A stretch of 64,000 bases of DNA from Paucihalobacter ruber. GTDB taxonomy: Bacteria > Bacteroidota > Bacteroidia > Flavobacteriales > Flavobacteriaceae. Position 1 is the first letter of the stretch, and the number at the start of each line of letters is the position of its first letter. Position numbers and translations under genes: made by a program. This document shows positions 34,041-43,116 of the stretch, in pieces. Under the pieces are notes generated by a model. The model was given only the letters and a program-made list of their open reading frames with translations. It was not told the origin of the DNA and did not search any database. Location: NCBI RefSeq assembly GCF_006494535.1, contig NZ_VHIQ01000007.1, forward strand, positions 186,001 through 250,000. The letters run 5' to 3'.

Positions 34041-35135
34041 ATGAAATTAAGACTTGTTGGTTTTTTCTGTATTATAAATTTTGTTTTGTTTTCGCAAGAA
34101 ACTAAGACCCATGTCAGCACCTTTGATATAAATTACTTTACAGGTCAAAAGGCATTGCATAACGATGCCATTTTACATTTAATAGACGGTCGTCCAGACG
34201 GTTTTATTGCTAGCTGGAACGTAAAAACCTTCGGTTACCAAGATTGGGAACAACGATTCAATTATCCTGATTATGGTTTGTCTTTTAGCTATCAAAATTT
34301 AAATAATGAACCGCTGGGTAAAAATTTTGCCTTGTATGCGCATTATAACTTTTACTTTTTCGACAGAAATTTGATGCTCAGAATAGGTCAGGGATTGGCC
34401 TATAACACCAATCCTTACGATAGAGAAACCAATTTTAAAAACATCGCTTTTGGTTCTGCATTGATGAGTAGTACATATGTAATGCTGAATTATAAAAAAG
34501 AACAAATTTTTAAAAATTTCGGATTTCAAACCGGTTTGGCCTTGATTCATTACTCAAATGCGAATGTAAAAGCGCCTAACACTAGCGTTAATTCTATCAC
34601 CTTAAATGTTGGGCTAACCTATAATTTGGAGAATGAAAACCCCGAATACATTTCAAATCTGAAAAAAGAAAAATATACAGAGCCAGTCAAGTTTAATCTC
34701 GCATTAAGATCAGGAATCAATCAGAGTGATGTGGTTGGCAGTGCGCAATATCCGTTTTATATTTTTTCGGCATATGCAGATAAGCGAGTAAGCCATCTTA
34801 GTGCGTTTCAATTTGGAACTGATGTTTTCTTTTCTAATTTTTTAAAAGAGTTGATTGAGTTTCAATCTATCGCATTTCCGGAATTAGGTGTGTCTGGAAA
34901 CGAAGATTTTAAACGGGTAGGAATATTCGTTGGTCACGAACTCTTCATTAATAAAATGTCTTTAGAATCGCAGTTGGGTTATTACGTGTATTATCCCTTC
35001 GATTTTGAAGGCAGAGTTTACTTTAGAGCTGGACTCAAGCGTTATTTTGGTGAAAAATGGTTTGGTGCAGTAACTTTAAAGTCACATGGCGCCAAAGCCG
35101 AAGCAGTTGAATTTGGAATTGGAATTAGAATTTAA
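34041..35135 (+). CDS. Acyloxyacyl hydrolase / PagL-like outer membrane protein
   Basis: A 364-residue protein with a cleavable signal peptide (ending near VLFSQ). Alternating beta segments follow and it ends in an aromatic-poor but strand-like GIGIRI. HYSNANVKAPNTSVN resembles the PagL lipid A deacylase motif, with the His and Ser of the catalytic pair. It may trim acyl chains from lipid A in the outer membrane. The C-terminal 150 residues form additional barrel-like strands beyond PagL's size. A TATTTTTG box lies at 34016-34023. Twelve bases separate it from the GIN-domain gene. Confidence 0.75.
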   Translation: MKLRLVGFFCIINFVLFSQETKTHVSTFDINYFTGQKALHNDAILHLIDGRPDGFIASWNVKTFGYQDWEQRFNYPDYGLSFSYQNLNNEPLGKNFALYAHYNFYFFDRNLMLRIGQGLAYNTNPYDRETNFKNIAFGSALMSSTYVMLNYKKEQIFKNFGFQTGLALIHYSNANVKAPNTSVNSITLNVGLTYNLENENPEYISNLKKEKYTEPVKFNLALRSGINQSDVVGSAQYPFYIFSAYADKRVSHLSAFQFGTDVFFSNFLKELIEFQSIAFPELGVSGNEDFKRVGIFVGHELFINKMSLESQLGYYVYYPFDFEGRVYFRAGLKRYFGEKWFGAVTLKSHGAKAEAVEFGIGIRI

Positions 35136-35147
35136 ATTTAAATTTAA

Positions 35148-35894
35148 ATGAAATATTTTACCTACATATTTATAGTAATTACCCTACTGGCCTGTGATAG
35201 CGAAAACGCCATTGATTGTTTCCAAACGGCTGGTAATACCATTCAGCAGGAAATTGAAGTGGAGAGTTTTGACAAAATACTGGTAAACAGGGATATCACA
35301 TTGGTAGTGAGAGAATCAACCAGACATTCGGTTTTAATAGAAACCGGAAGTAATTTAATCAACGATGTGGACGTAAAAGTTAAGAATAATCAGCTCATCC
35401 TAACCGATAATAATAACTGTAATTTAGTGAGAGATTTTGGCATTACAAAAATAACGGTTAGTACACCAACACTTTCAGAAATAAGAACATCAACCCAATA
35501 CACCATTTCTTCTGAAGGTGAACTAGGATTTGAAAATCTTACCTTGATTTCAGAAAATTTCAATATGCCGGGAACTTTCACGGTGGGCGATTTTGACCTT
35601 CAAATTAATGCTAATAGCCTTACTGTTGTTTCAAATGGTTTGTCTGCATTTTACCTTAGAGGATCAGTAAATAATCTGTCTTTGAGTTTTTTTTCAGGTC
35701 AAGCCAGGGTTGAAAGCGCAAACTTAATAGCACAAAACGTTGAAGTTTTTCACCGTGGCAGTAATGATATGATTGTGAATCCGCAGCAGTCTATCACCGG
35801 TAGTATTGTGGCTACAGGAAATGTTATTGCTAAAAATCAACCACCCATCGTAGATGTTGAAGAACTTTTTAACGGTAGACTTATTTTTAATTAG
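35148..35894 (+). CDS. Head GIN domain (DUF2807) lipoprotein
   Basis: A 248-residue protein. MKYFTYIFIVITLLAC is a type II signal peptide with a lipobox cysteine at 16. The mature part is one GIN/DUF2807 domain made of repeated short beta turns (VESFDKILVNRDITLVV near its start), likely a beta-helix with adhesin-like shape. It should be anchored to a membrane and exposed to the periplasm or surface. The function of the family is unknown. Its last 8 bases overlap the convergent gldA gene. Confidence 0.85.
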   Translation: MKYFTYIFIVITLLACDSENAIDCFQTAGNTIQQEIEVESFDKILVNRDITLVVRESTRHSVLIETGSNLINDVDVKVKNNQLILTDNNNCNLVRDFGITKITVSTPTLSEIRTSTQYTISSEGELGFENLTLISENFNMPGTFTVGDFDLQINANSLTVVSNGLSAFYLRGSVNNLSLSFFSGQARVESANLIAQNVEVFHRGSNDMIVNPQQSITGSIVATGNVIAKNQPPIVDVEELFNGRLIFN

Positions 35895-36783
35895 CGGTAA
35901 GTTCTCTAAACAAGCTTTCTAAATTGGTATTTTTTTGATTCAGCTGAAGAATTTTTAAGTTGTTATCGTGTGCAAAATCAAACACGTGAGACCGCATATC
36001 TTTTTTAGTATCAAATGTTATTTCGTATGTAAAGTCATGAGTATTGATAACCTTGATTACGTGAGGCATTCGTTTTAAAAATTCGTCTTCAACTCTAAAA
36101 TCGAACTCCACGATGACTATTTGGTCTTGATCTTTATTCAGCTCACTTAAATATTTATCGGCTACAATTTCACCTCTATTAATAATTATAACGCGGTCGC
36201 AAATAGCTTCAACTTCCTGCATGATGTGTGTTGAAAGAAAGACAGTTTTAGTTTGCCCTAATTTTTTAATAAGCTGTCTAATGTCTACCAATTGATTAGG
36301 GTCTAATCCGGTTGTAGGCTCGTCTAAAATTAAAACATCAGGATTGTGAATAAGCGCAGCGGCCAAACCAACACGCTGCCGGTAACCCTTTGACAATTGC
36401 CCAATTTTTTTGTGAACTTCGGGTGTTAAGCCTGTTTCGGCTATAACTTCATCAATTCTGCTTTTATCTGTTTTGTAAATATTGGCCGTGAATTTTAAAT
36501 ATTCTTTTACGTATAGTTCAAGGTATAACGGATTATGCTCTGGCAAGTATCCAATACTTTGTTGAACCTGTTTTTTTTGAGTAATAACATCAAATTCATT
36601 TACCTTAGCTTGGCCATTAGATGCTTCTATGTAAGCGGTTAAAATTTTCATCATGGTCGATTTTCCTGCACCATTAGGACCCAAAAAACCCACTATTTCG
36701 CCTTTTTTAACGCTAAACGAAACATCTTTTAAAGCGGTTTGATTACCATAAAGCTTTGTTATTTTCTCAACTACAATAGACAT
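35887..36783 (-). CDS. gldA: Gliding-motility ABC transporter ATPase GldA
   Basis: A 298-residue ABC ATPase. Walker A is GPNGAGKST, the signature LSKGYRQRVGLAAAL and Walker B VLILDEPTTGLD. The C-terminal ~80 residues are the GldA-type extension. GldA with GldFG forms an exporter needed for gliding in Flavobacterium johnsoniae and linked to the gliding apparatus. gldF and gldG are not next to it here, as is also usual. It converges on the GIN-domain gene with an 8-bp overlap, so the two transcripts overlap. Confidence 0.92.
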   Translation of the reverse strand: MSIVVEKITKLYGNQTALKDVSFSVKKGEIVGFLGPNGAGKSTMMKILTAYIEASNGQAKVNEFDVITQKKQVQQSIGYLPEHNPLYLELYVKEYLKFTANIYKTDKSRIDEVIAETGLTPEVHKKIGQLSKGYRQRVGLAAALIHNPDVLILDEPTTGLDPNQLVDIRQLIKKLGQTKTVFLSTHIMQEVEAICDRVIIINRGEIVADKYLSELNKDQDQIVIVEFDFRVEDEFLKRMPHVIKVINTHDFTYEITFDTKKDMRSHVFDFAHDNNLKILQLNQKNTNLESLFRELTAN

Positions 36784-36899
36784 AAATCGATAAAATTTGT
36801 GTAAAAATACATATTTAACGCAGGTTTAAGATTAAAATTTGTGAACTTACATTTTGTTTTTTCAATTTATTATTTACTTTAGCCAACTCAAACTGAGTT

Positions 36900-36977
36900 A
36901 TGAATAACACTTTTGCATATTACAACTGGTATTTCTTCTTTTTTAGCGAAAGAAAGAGACCTGTTGCGTGTTTGTAA
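36900..36977 (+). CDS. Aromatic-rich leader peptide of the phenylalanine/tyrosine operon
   Basis: A 25-residue peptide, MNNTFAYYNWYFFFFSERKR then PVACL. Nine of the eleven residues 5-15 are aromatic (five Phe, three Tyr, one Trp). It is followed by a terminator before pheA. This matches attenuation leaders such as E. coli pheL: when charged tRNA-Phe or tRNA-Tyr is scarce the ribosome stalls in the run. GAGACCT (36956-36962), inside codons 19-21, then stays free to pair downstream. It is too short for usual ORF detection. The homology is one of design, not sequence. Confidence 0.85.
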   Translation: MNNTFAYYNWYFFFFSERKRPVACL

Positions 36978-37031
36978 AAACAGATATAAAACTTAACAAA
37001 GGTCTCGATAGTAAATCGGGACTTTTTTTTT
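36956..37031 (+). promoter_or_regulatory. Transcription attenuator: antiterminator and terminator
   Basis: The terminator stem GTCTCGAT/ATCGGGAC (37002-37009 with 37015-37022, one G-T pair) is followed by nine Ts. AGGTCTC (37000-37006), part of that stem, is also a perfect complement of GAGACCT at 36956-36962 inside the leader peptide. The two structures exclude each other. Stalling in the aromatic codons would favour the antiterminator and let pheA be transcribed; a ribosome at the stop would cover GAGACCT and favour termination. Confidence 0.82.
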
Positions 37032-37035
37032 GACT

Positions 37036-37893
37036 ATGATAAAAAATGTAGCCATACAAGGAATTTTAGGGTCTTTTCACCACATAGTGAGTGAACAGTA
37101 CTATGGTAAGCACATAAACGTACAAGAATTTTTGTCGTTTGATGCCGCGGTAGATAGTTTGGTAACCGGAAAAAGCGATGCCGTTGTGATGGCACTTGAA
37201 AACTCTATTGCGGGATCAATATTGCCAAATTATGCATTAATTGATAATAATAATTTGCAAATCACCGGTGAGCATTACTTAGACATACAACATCATTTAA
37301 TGGCTTTGCCAAATCAAACTATTAATGACATTGAAGAAGTATATTCGCATCCAATGGCACTGCTGCAGTGTAAAAAGTTTTTTAAGGCATACCCGCACAT
37401 AAAACTTATTGAGGATAAAGATACAGCCGAAGTAGCGCAGCGTATAAACAATCAACAACTAAAAAAAGTGGCAGCCATTGCCAGCGATTTGGCGGCTAAG
37501 CTTTTTAATCTGGAAATACTTGCCAGAAGCATTCAAACCATTAGCCACAACGAAACAAGATTTGTGATTGTAAAACTAAATAAAAAGAATATAGAGGACC
37601 GCGAAATTACTAAAGCTTCATTAAAATTTGAATTAGACCACAAACGTGGTAGCCTGGCAACTGTTTTAAACGTGATGAGCGATTGTAAATTAAATCTAAC
37701 TAAAATACAATCCTTACCAAAGATTGAAACGCCCTGGAAATATGCCTTTTTCGTAGATGTAACTTTTGCAGATGTTACCCATTTCAACAAAGCAGCTGCC
37801 TTACTGGATATTATGGCCGAAAATTTTAAAATCTTGGGAACCTATAAAAACGCGCGCGTATTTAAAACCGAAACACATGATTGGGAAAGCTAA
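37036..37893 (+). CDS. pheA: Prephenate dehydratase
   Basis: A 285-residue enzyme from the ATG at 37036, only 5 bp after the attenuator's T tract; no Shine-Dalgarno is present. VAIQGILGSFHH starts the catalytic domain, and the ISHNETRFVIV segment holds the key Thr-Arg-Phe motif. The ACT domain (KFELDHKRGSLATVLNVM) should bind phenylalanine for feedback. There is no chorismate mutase domain; that activity is fused to DAHP synthase three genes on. It overlaps the aminotransferase gene by 17 bp. Control by both attenuation and feedback is likely. Confidence 0.94.
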   Translation: MIKNVAIQGILGSFHHIVSEQYYGKHINVQEFLSFDAAVDSLVTGKSDAVVMALENSIAGSILPNYALIDNNNLQITGEHYLDIQHHLMALPNQTINDIEEVYSHPMALLQCKKFFKAYPHIKLIEDKDTAEVAQRINNQQLKKVAAIASDLAAKLFNLEILARSIQTISHNETRFVIVKLNKKNIEDREITKASLKFELDHKRGSLATVLNVMSDCKLNLTKIQSLPKIETPWKYAFFVDVTFADVTHFNKAAALLDIMAENFKILGTYKNARVFKTETHDWES

Positions 37894-39022
37894 CAGATTA
37901 AATACCGTAGAGGAATACTACTTCTCAAGAAAATTGCGCGAAGTGGCAGCTTTAAAAGCCGCGGGCCATAATGTGATTAATTTAGGAATTGGTAGTCCTG
38001 ATTTAGCGCCGCCACAACAGGTAATTACTGCCTTAACCGAAGCTTTACAGCACCCCGATGCACATAAATACCAAAGTTATCAAGGCTTGCCGGAACTGCG
38101 CCAAGCTATGAGTGATTTTTACAAGCAGCAATATGATGTGTCATTAAGTCCGCTCACCGAAGTATTACCATTAATGGGTAGTAAAGAGGGAATTATGCAC
38201 ATTTCATTAGCTTTTTTAAATGCCGGTGATGAAGTGTTAATCCCCAATCCGGGTTATCCAACTTATGCATCGGTTACCAATTTGGTAGAAGCGATTCCTA
38301 GGTATTACGATTTAACATGGTCTAATAATTGGTTGCCTGATTTAGAAGCTTTGCGAAAAACAGACTTGTCAAAAGTTAAATTAATGTGGGTGAGCTATCC
38401 GCATATGCCAACTGGCGCAGTTGCAACGCATAAATTGTATGATGACTTAATTGCCTTTGGTTTACAGAACGATATCTTGATTGTAAATGATAATCCCTAC
38501 GGATTTATTTTAAATGATTCACCCAGAAGTATTCTTAAATATCGCGGAGCGAAAGACGTTTGTTTAGAGCTTAATTCGTTAAGTAAAACCTTTAACATGG
38601 CCGGTTGGCGCGTTGGAATGGTCTTGGGGAAATCAGAATTTATTGATAGTATATTAAAGGTTAAAAGTAATATGGATTCCGGTATGTTTTACGGTATTCA
38701 AAAAGGAGCTATTGAAGCTTTAAAATGTTCTTCATTTTGGTTTGCCAGCTTAAAGAGTGTTTACCAGCAGCGTAGAGAATTAATTTGGCAGTTGGCCTCT
38801 AAACTAGGTTGTAGTTTTAATCCGGAAAGTGCAGGTTTGTTTGTATGGGCTAAATTGCCACCGGGAGAAAAGGCAGAACCCTTTATTGACAAGCTTTTAA
38901 AGGAGCATCGCATATTTGTGGCACCGGGAACTATTTTTGGAAGCAATGGCGAAGGGTATATCAGGTTTTCTCTCTGTGCAGACGAAGAAGCCATTAAAGA
39001 ATGTTTGTTGAGATTATCATGA
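37877..39022 (+). CDS. PLP-dependent class I/II aminotransferase, probably aromatic
   Basis: A 381-residue aminotransferase from ATG 37877 (MIGKANRLNTVEEYYFSRKL), chosen over a longer frame that only reads through pheA. NDNPYGFI and SLSKTFNMAGWRVGM (PLP lysine) are intact. LL-diaminopimelate and aromatic aminotransferases share this fold. Its place between prephenate dehydratase and prephenate dehydrogenase argues for the last step, converting phenylpyruvate and hydroxyphenylpyruvate to Phe and Tyr. It overlaps tyrA by 4 bp (ATGA). Confidence 0.88.
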   Translation: MIGKANRLNTVEEYYFSRKLREVAALKAAGHNVINLGIGSPDLAPPQQVITALTEALQHPDAHKYQSYQGLPELRQAMSDFYKQQYDVSLSPLTEVLPLMGSKEGIMHISLAFLNAGDEVLIPNPGYPTYASVTNLVEAIPRYYDLTWSNNWLPDLEALRKTDLSKVKLMWVSYPHMPTGAVATHKLYDDLIAFGLQNDILIVNDNPYGFILNDSPRSILKYRGAKDVCLELNSLSKTFNMAGWRVGMVLGKSEFIDSILKVKSNMDSGMFYGIQKGAIEALKCSSFWFASLKSVYQQRRELIWQLASKLGCSFNPESAGLFVWAKLPPGEKAEPFIDKLLKEHRIFVAPGTIFGSNGEGYIRFSLCADEEAIKECLLRLS

Positions 39023-39870
39023 AAAACGTATTTATTATAGGAGTTGGACTTATTGGCGGTAGTTTTGCGCTAGATGTAAAATCAATTTTTAAAGAAGCTA
39101 AAATATTTGGTATTGATATCAATGACAATCATATAGCCGAGGCAAAAACACTTGGTATTATTGATGAAAAAGCCGATTTAGAAGATCTTCCAAAAGCTGA
39201 TTTTGTTATTTTAGCTATTCCCGTAGATAAGACTTTGCAGTTACTTCCTTCGGTTTTAGACAAGGTAAAAGACAGCGCTATTGTGATGGACGCCGGTTCC
39301 ACAAAATTTGATATTTGTAAGCTGGTTGAAAACCACCCCAAACGCAGAAATTTTCTGGCCGCACACCCAATTGCGGGTACCGAGTTTTCTGGTCCAAAAG
39401 CGGCATTTGCCGGTTTGTACAAAAACAAAACTAATATTATTTGTGAAGTTGAAAAAACAGCCTTCAAGTTACAGGAACAGGCCTTACAACTATTTCAGCA
39501 AATGGGTATGCGAATTAGATATATGAATCCTGAAGCGCACGATAAACACATAGCTTACGTATCGCATTTATCTCACATTAGTTCTTTTATGTTGGGTAAA
39601 ACAGTAATTGATAAGGAACGAAACGAACGCGATATTTTCGACATGGCAGGCAGTGGTTTTGAAAGCACAGTTCGTTTGGCAAAAAGTTCACCCGCTATGT
39701 GGACACCTATTTTTAAACAAAATAAAAACAATGTATTAGAGACACTTGAAGAATACATTCAAAATTTAAATGAGTTTAAAACATTTATAGAAAATGACGA
39801 TTTTGAATCGGTTTATCAAGTTATGAGCAACACCAATCGAATAAAAGAAATTTTAAAAGGAATAAATTAA
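39019..39870 (+). CDS. tyrA: Prephenate dehydrogenase
   Basis: A 283-residue NAD(P)-dependent enzyme. The start MKNVFIIGVGLIGGSFALDV is a Rossmann fold. The ATG at 39019 overlaps the aminotransferase stop and is preferred over 39001. DAGSTKFDI, AAHPIAGTEFSG and the histidine in YVSHLSHISSF are TyrA hallmarks. It converts prephenate to hydroxyphenylpyruvate for tyrosine. No ACT or mutase domain is attached. It is part of the attenuator-led operon. Confidence 0.94.
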   Translation: MKNVFIIGVGLIGGSFALDVKSIFKEAKIFGIDINDNHIAEAKTLGIIDEKADLEDLPKADFVILAIPVDKTLQLLPSVLDKVKDSAIVMDAGSTKFDICKLVENHPKRRNFLAAHPIAGTEFSGPKAAFAGLYKNKTNIICEVEKTAFKLQEQALQLFQQMGMRIRYMNPEAHDKHIAYVSHLSHISSFMLGKTVIDKERNERDIFDMAGSGFESTVRLAKSSPAMWTPIFKQNKNNVLETLEEYIQNLNEFKTFIENDDFESVYQVMSNTNRIKEILKGIN

Positions 39871-39965
39871 TAATAAGCACCAAATATCAAATACCAAGTA
39901 AAATCATTAATAAATTATATAAGTTGGAATTTGGAATTTGAAAGTTGGAATTTGAAACAAAAACT

Positions 39966-41048
39966 ATGGAAAACAGAAAAGAACTAAGACACTGGTTAGA
40001 TAACTTACAACTAAGCCATCCGTTGGTAATTGCAGGACCCTGTAGCGCAGAAACCGAAGATCAAGTAATGAAAATTGCTCATCAACTTAAAGATACCGAT
40101 GTTAGCTATTACCGCGCAGGAATTTGGAAACCAAGAACACGTCCAGGCATGTTTGAAGGTGTAGGTTCTTTGGGATTAAAATGGCTGCAAAGAGTAAAAG
40201 CAGAAACTGGTTTAAAAACCGCAACCGAAGTCGCTAATCGCAATCACGTTGAATTGGCCTTAGAACACGATATTGATATGTTGTGGATTGGCGCGCGCTC
40301 TACAGTGAGTCCATTTATTGTTCAGGATATTGCCGATGCACTTCGTGGCACCGATAAAATAGTATTGGTTAAAAATCCTGTAAACCCCGATTTGCCATTA
40401 TGGTTGGGCGCTATTGAACGTCTCGCTTCAGCCAATATAGAAAAGTTGGGAGTTATTCACAGAGGTTTTTCAACCTACGAAAAAACAAAATACCGCAACA
40501 ATCCCGAGTGGCAAATTGCTATTGAATTACAAACAAAATTTCCCGATTTACCGTTAATTAACGATCCGTCGCACATCACCGGTAAACGCGATATGATTTT
40601 TGATGTTTCTCAAACAGCCTTAGATTTAAATTTTGATGGGTTGATGATTGAAACCCATAGCGATCCTGATAACGCTTGGAGTGACGCTGCCCAGCAGGTA
40701 ACCCCTGAAACTCTTGTTCAAATCATGAAAGATTTGCGTATCAGAAAAGAGTTTGACGCCGAAGCAGAGTTTTTAACAAGCTTAAATAATTTAAGAGCCC
40801 AAATCGATGTGATAGATAATCAGTTGATTGATTTGTTGGGTAAACGAATGAAAGTTGCAGATGGTATAGGTAAATTGAAAAAAGAGAAAAACGTAGCGGT
40901 ACTACAAAGTAAGCGCTGGAACGAAATTTTAGGCAAAATGGTACTGGAAGGTGAGGAAAAAGGCTTGAGCGAAGAATTTACCTTAAAACTCTTTAAGGCA
41001 ATTCATCAGGAATCCATCAATCACCAGGAAAAAATAATTAATGGATAG
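39966..41048 (+). CDS. Bifunctional DAHP synthase / chorismate mutase
   Basis: A 360-residue fusion from the ATG at 39966. Residues ~1-265 are the short-type DAHP synthase (LVIAGPCSAETEDQV, GIWKPRTRPG, INDPSHITGKRD). Residues ~275-360 are an AroQ-class chorismate mutase (LRAQIDVIDNQLIDLLGKRM). The fusion couples entry into the aromatic pathway with its Phe/Tyr branch, allowing prephenate to act as feedback. It closes the operon: attenuator, dehydratase, aminotransferase, dehydrogenase, DAHP synthase-mutase. A short AT-rich gap with repeated TTGGAATTTG words precedes it. Confidence 0.94.
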   Translation: MENRKELRHWLDNLQLSHPLVIAGPCSAETEDQVMKIAHQLKDTDVSYYRAGIWKPRTRPGMFEGVGSLGLKWLQRVKAETGLKTATEVANRNHVELALEHDIDMLWIGARSTVSPFIVQDIADALRGTDKIVLVKNPVNPDLPLWLGAIERLASANIEKLGVIHRGFSTYEKTKYRNNPEWQIAIELQTKFPDLPLINDPSHITGKRDMIFDVSQTALDLNFDGLMIETHSDPDNAWSDAAQQVTPETLVQIMKDLRIRKEFDAEAEFLTSLNNLRAQIDVIDNQLIDLLGKRMKVADGIGKLKKEKNVAVLQSKRWNEILGKMVLEGEEKGLSEEFTLKLFKAIHQESINHQEKIING

Positions 41049-41082
41049 AAAAAAGGGGTTGACAAGTTCAACCCCTTTTTTT
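41049..41082. terminator. Bidirectional terminator between convergent genes
   Basis: GGGGTTGA/TCAACCCC with A-rich and T-rich flanks forms a hairpin usable on both strands. It separates the aromatic operon from the convergent gene at 41084. Confidence 0.85.
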
Positions 41083-41083
41083 G

Positions 41084-41530
41084 TTATTGTTTATTTCTTT
41101 TAAAAATATACCGTGTAATAAAGATGCCGTTTCCATCATCTTTACCGGCATCGCTCTCAACAGCACTGGTTACAAAAGCCAATTCCCAACCTTCTTCAAT
41201 CATAGCGTTTATTTTTGAACTAATAACAGCATCATTGGCAACAATGTTTTGAAATCTAATACCGCCAAGATTATAAAAGTTTAATAATTTAGTTTCCTCA
41301 TAACCTTTTACTCTAATATCACTGCGGTCAGATTTATTGCGTTTGTCGTCTTCTGTATCCGTGGTGTAATCTCTGTAGTCGCGTTCTTCGTTAGAAGAAA
41401 CCAGTCTGGATCTTCCCAGTCCAGCTGGAACAATAGATTCAACACTGGTAATAACTTTGTATTCTACTTGTGCATTTGCTTCAGTAATTCCTATAAGTAA
41501 TGCAATAAAAAAAAGAAGGGTTGTTCTCAT
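41084..41530 (-). CDS. Secreted hypothetical protein
   Basis: A 148-residue protein with a clear Sec signal peptide (LLFFIALLIGITEANAQ, cleavage after ANA). The mature part has a charged Arg/Asp-rich stretch (residues about 45-75) and a C-terminal region, AMIEEGWELAFVTSAVE, ending in a strand-turn-strand. No known domain is recognised. It is presumably periplasmic. It stands alone on the minus strand, convergent with the aromatic operon and divergent from rsgA. Confidence 0.72.
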   Translation of the reverse strand: MRTTLLFFIALLIGITEANAQVEYKVITSVESIVPAGLGRSRLVSSNEERDYRDYTTDTEDDKRNKSDRSDIRVKGYEETKLLNFYNLGGIRFQNIVANDAVISSKINAMIEEGWELAFVTSAVESDAGKDDGNGIFITRYIFKRNKQ

Positions 41531-41611
41531 AAAAATAATTTTTAAAAATCTCGCTAAATTTAAGTTTTATAACCATATAAAAAAGTGTTATTTTGCTGAG
41601 AAGTAATTTTT

Positions 41612-42562
41612 ATGACAGGAAAAGTATATAAATCTACGGGAAGTTGGTATAGCGTAAAGACTACTTTAGGCAAAACTTATAATTGCAGAATTAAAGGAAA
41701 ATTTAGACTAAAAGACATTAAAAGTACCAACCCCATTGCTGTTGGCGATGTGGTAGATTTTGATCTTGAAACCAATAACGACGAGGTTTCAGGAGTTATC
41801 AACAACATACACGATCGTAAAAATTACATCGTCAGAAAATCGGTAAACCTGTCTAAACAAACCCATATTATTGCCGCTAACATCGATCAGGTTTTTTTAT
41901 TGATTACATTTAACAATCCACCCACTTTTACGAGTTTTATTGACAGGTTTTTAGTAACTGCTGAAGCTTACGGTATTGATACCATTCTACTTTTTAATAA
42001 AATAGATACTTATAATGAAGAAGAATTACTGGAGATTAAATATTTAGCACACATGTACAGAACTATAGGTTACCAATGTCTGGGGATTTCGGCCAAAACC
42101 GGTAAAAATATTGATGCGGTTAAGTCTGTTATGAAGGAAAAGGTAAGCATGTTTGCAGGCCATTCTGGTGTTGGTAAATCCACTTTGGTCAATTCTCTGC
42201 AACCAGGCTTAGATCTAAAAACCAAAGAAATCTCAACACAACATATGCAAGGTCAGCACACCACTACCTTCGCTGAAATGTTTGACTTAGATTTTGGAGC
42301 TAAAATTATCGATACGCCGGGCATTAAAGGCTTTGGTGTGGTAGATATGGAGCCTGAGGAAATAGGTGATTATTTTCCGGAGTTTTTCGCGCTGAAACAT
42401 TTGTGTAAGTTTAATAATTGTTTGCATGTTGAAGAACCCAAATGTGCAGTGAAAGCTGCTTTGGATAAAGACGAGATTTTCCATTCCAGATACCGTAGCT
42501 ATTTGCAGATTCTACAAGGTGATGAAGATAATTATCGCGCAGACAATTGGGAAAATGAATAA
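41612..42562 (+). CDS. rsgA: Ribosome small subunit GTPase RsgA
   Basis: A 316-residue circularly permuted GTPase. It has an N-terminal OB fold, then G4 (LLFNKID), G1 (GHSGVGKST) and G3 (DTPGIKGFG). The zinc knuckle follows (CKFNNCLHVEEPKC). It acts late in 30S maturation, helping mature the decoding site and releasing with GTP hydrolysis. The length is normal and all motifs are in place. dtd follows 42 bp later on the same strand. Confidence 0.95.
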   Translation: MTGKVYKSTGSWYSVKTTLGKTYNCRIKGKFRLKDIKSTNPIAVGDVVDFDLETNNDEVSGVINNIHDRKNYIVRKSVNLSKQTHIIAANIDQVFLLITFNNPPTFTSFIDRFLVTAEAYGIDTILLFNKIDTYNEEELLEIKYLAHMYRTIGYQCLGISAKTGKNIDAVKSVMKEKVSMFAGHSGVGKSTLVNSLQPGLDLKTKEISTQHMQGQHTTTFAEMFDLDFGAKIIDTPGIKGFGVVDMEPEEIGDYFPEFFALKHLCKFNNCLHVEEPKCAVKAALDKDEIFHSRYRSYLQILQGDEDNYRADNWENE

Positions 42563-42604
42563 AATATTTTATGGTTTTTGCGTCGGAAAATTTTAAGTAA
42601 AGTC

Positions 42605-43057
42605 ATGAGAGTTGTCATTCAAAGAGTTTCTAAAGCATCAGTTGAGGTTGAAAATAATATCACAGCTAAAATTGATACAGGAATACTTGTGTTATTAGGT
42701 GTAGAGCATGCAGATAGTGAAGAAGACGCCAGCTGGTTGTGCAAGAAAATAGCCAATCTCAGAATTTTTGATGACGAAAATGGGGTTATGAATCGTTCTT
42801 TGATAGAAGTGGATGGAGAGGTGATTGTGGTGAGTCAGTTCACTCTTCATGCTGCCACCAAAAAGGGTAACCGCCCTAGTTATATCAAAGCAGCCAAACC
42901 CGAAACAGCCATACCGCTTTACGAATATTTTGTCAGGAATTTAGAAACTGAAATTAACAAACCTGTTCAAACCGGAAAATTTGGAGCAATGATGGATGTT
43001 CATCTCACAAATTCAGGGCCGGTTACTATTTTAATTGATTCTAAAAACAAAGAATAA
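42605..43057 (+). CDS. dtd: D-aminoacyl-tRNA deacylase
   Basis: A 150-residue protein from the ATG at 42605 (MRVVIQRVSKASVEVE). A longer in-frame start at 42578 is rejected because the family begins MRVVIQRV. VVSQFTLHAATKKGNRPS and the Gly-cisPro-like motif NSGPVTI are the active-site segments. It clears D-amino acids, and glycine mischarged on tRNA-Ala. It follows rsgA and precedes the two DUF3857 genes. Confidence 0.95.
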   Translation: MRVVIQRVSKASVEVENNITAKIDTGILVLLGVEHADSEEDASWLCKKIANLRIFDDENGVMNRSLIEVDGEVIVVSQFTLHAATKKGNRPSYIKAAKPETAIPLYEYFVRNLETEINKPVQTGKFGAMMDVHLTNSGPVTILIDSKNKE

Positions 43058-43116
43058 ATAAATTGTTCTTGGTTTTTTAACATTCCTTTAATAAATTGCC
43101 CCCAAATCCCTTTAGA

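Noticed and set aside
43096-43116. Upstream start for the first DUF3857 gene
   Set aside because: The seven additional residues precede a signal peptide that begins properly at the ATG at 43117.
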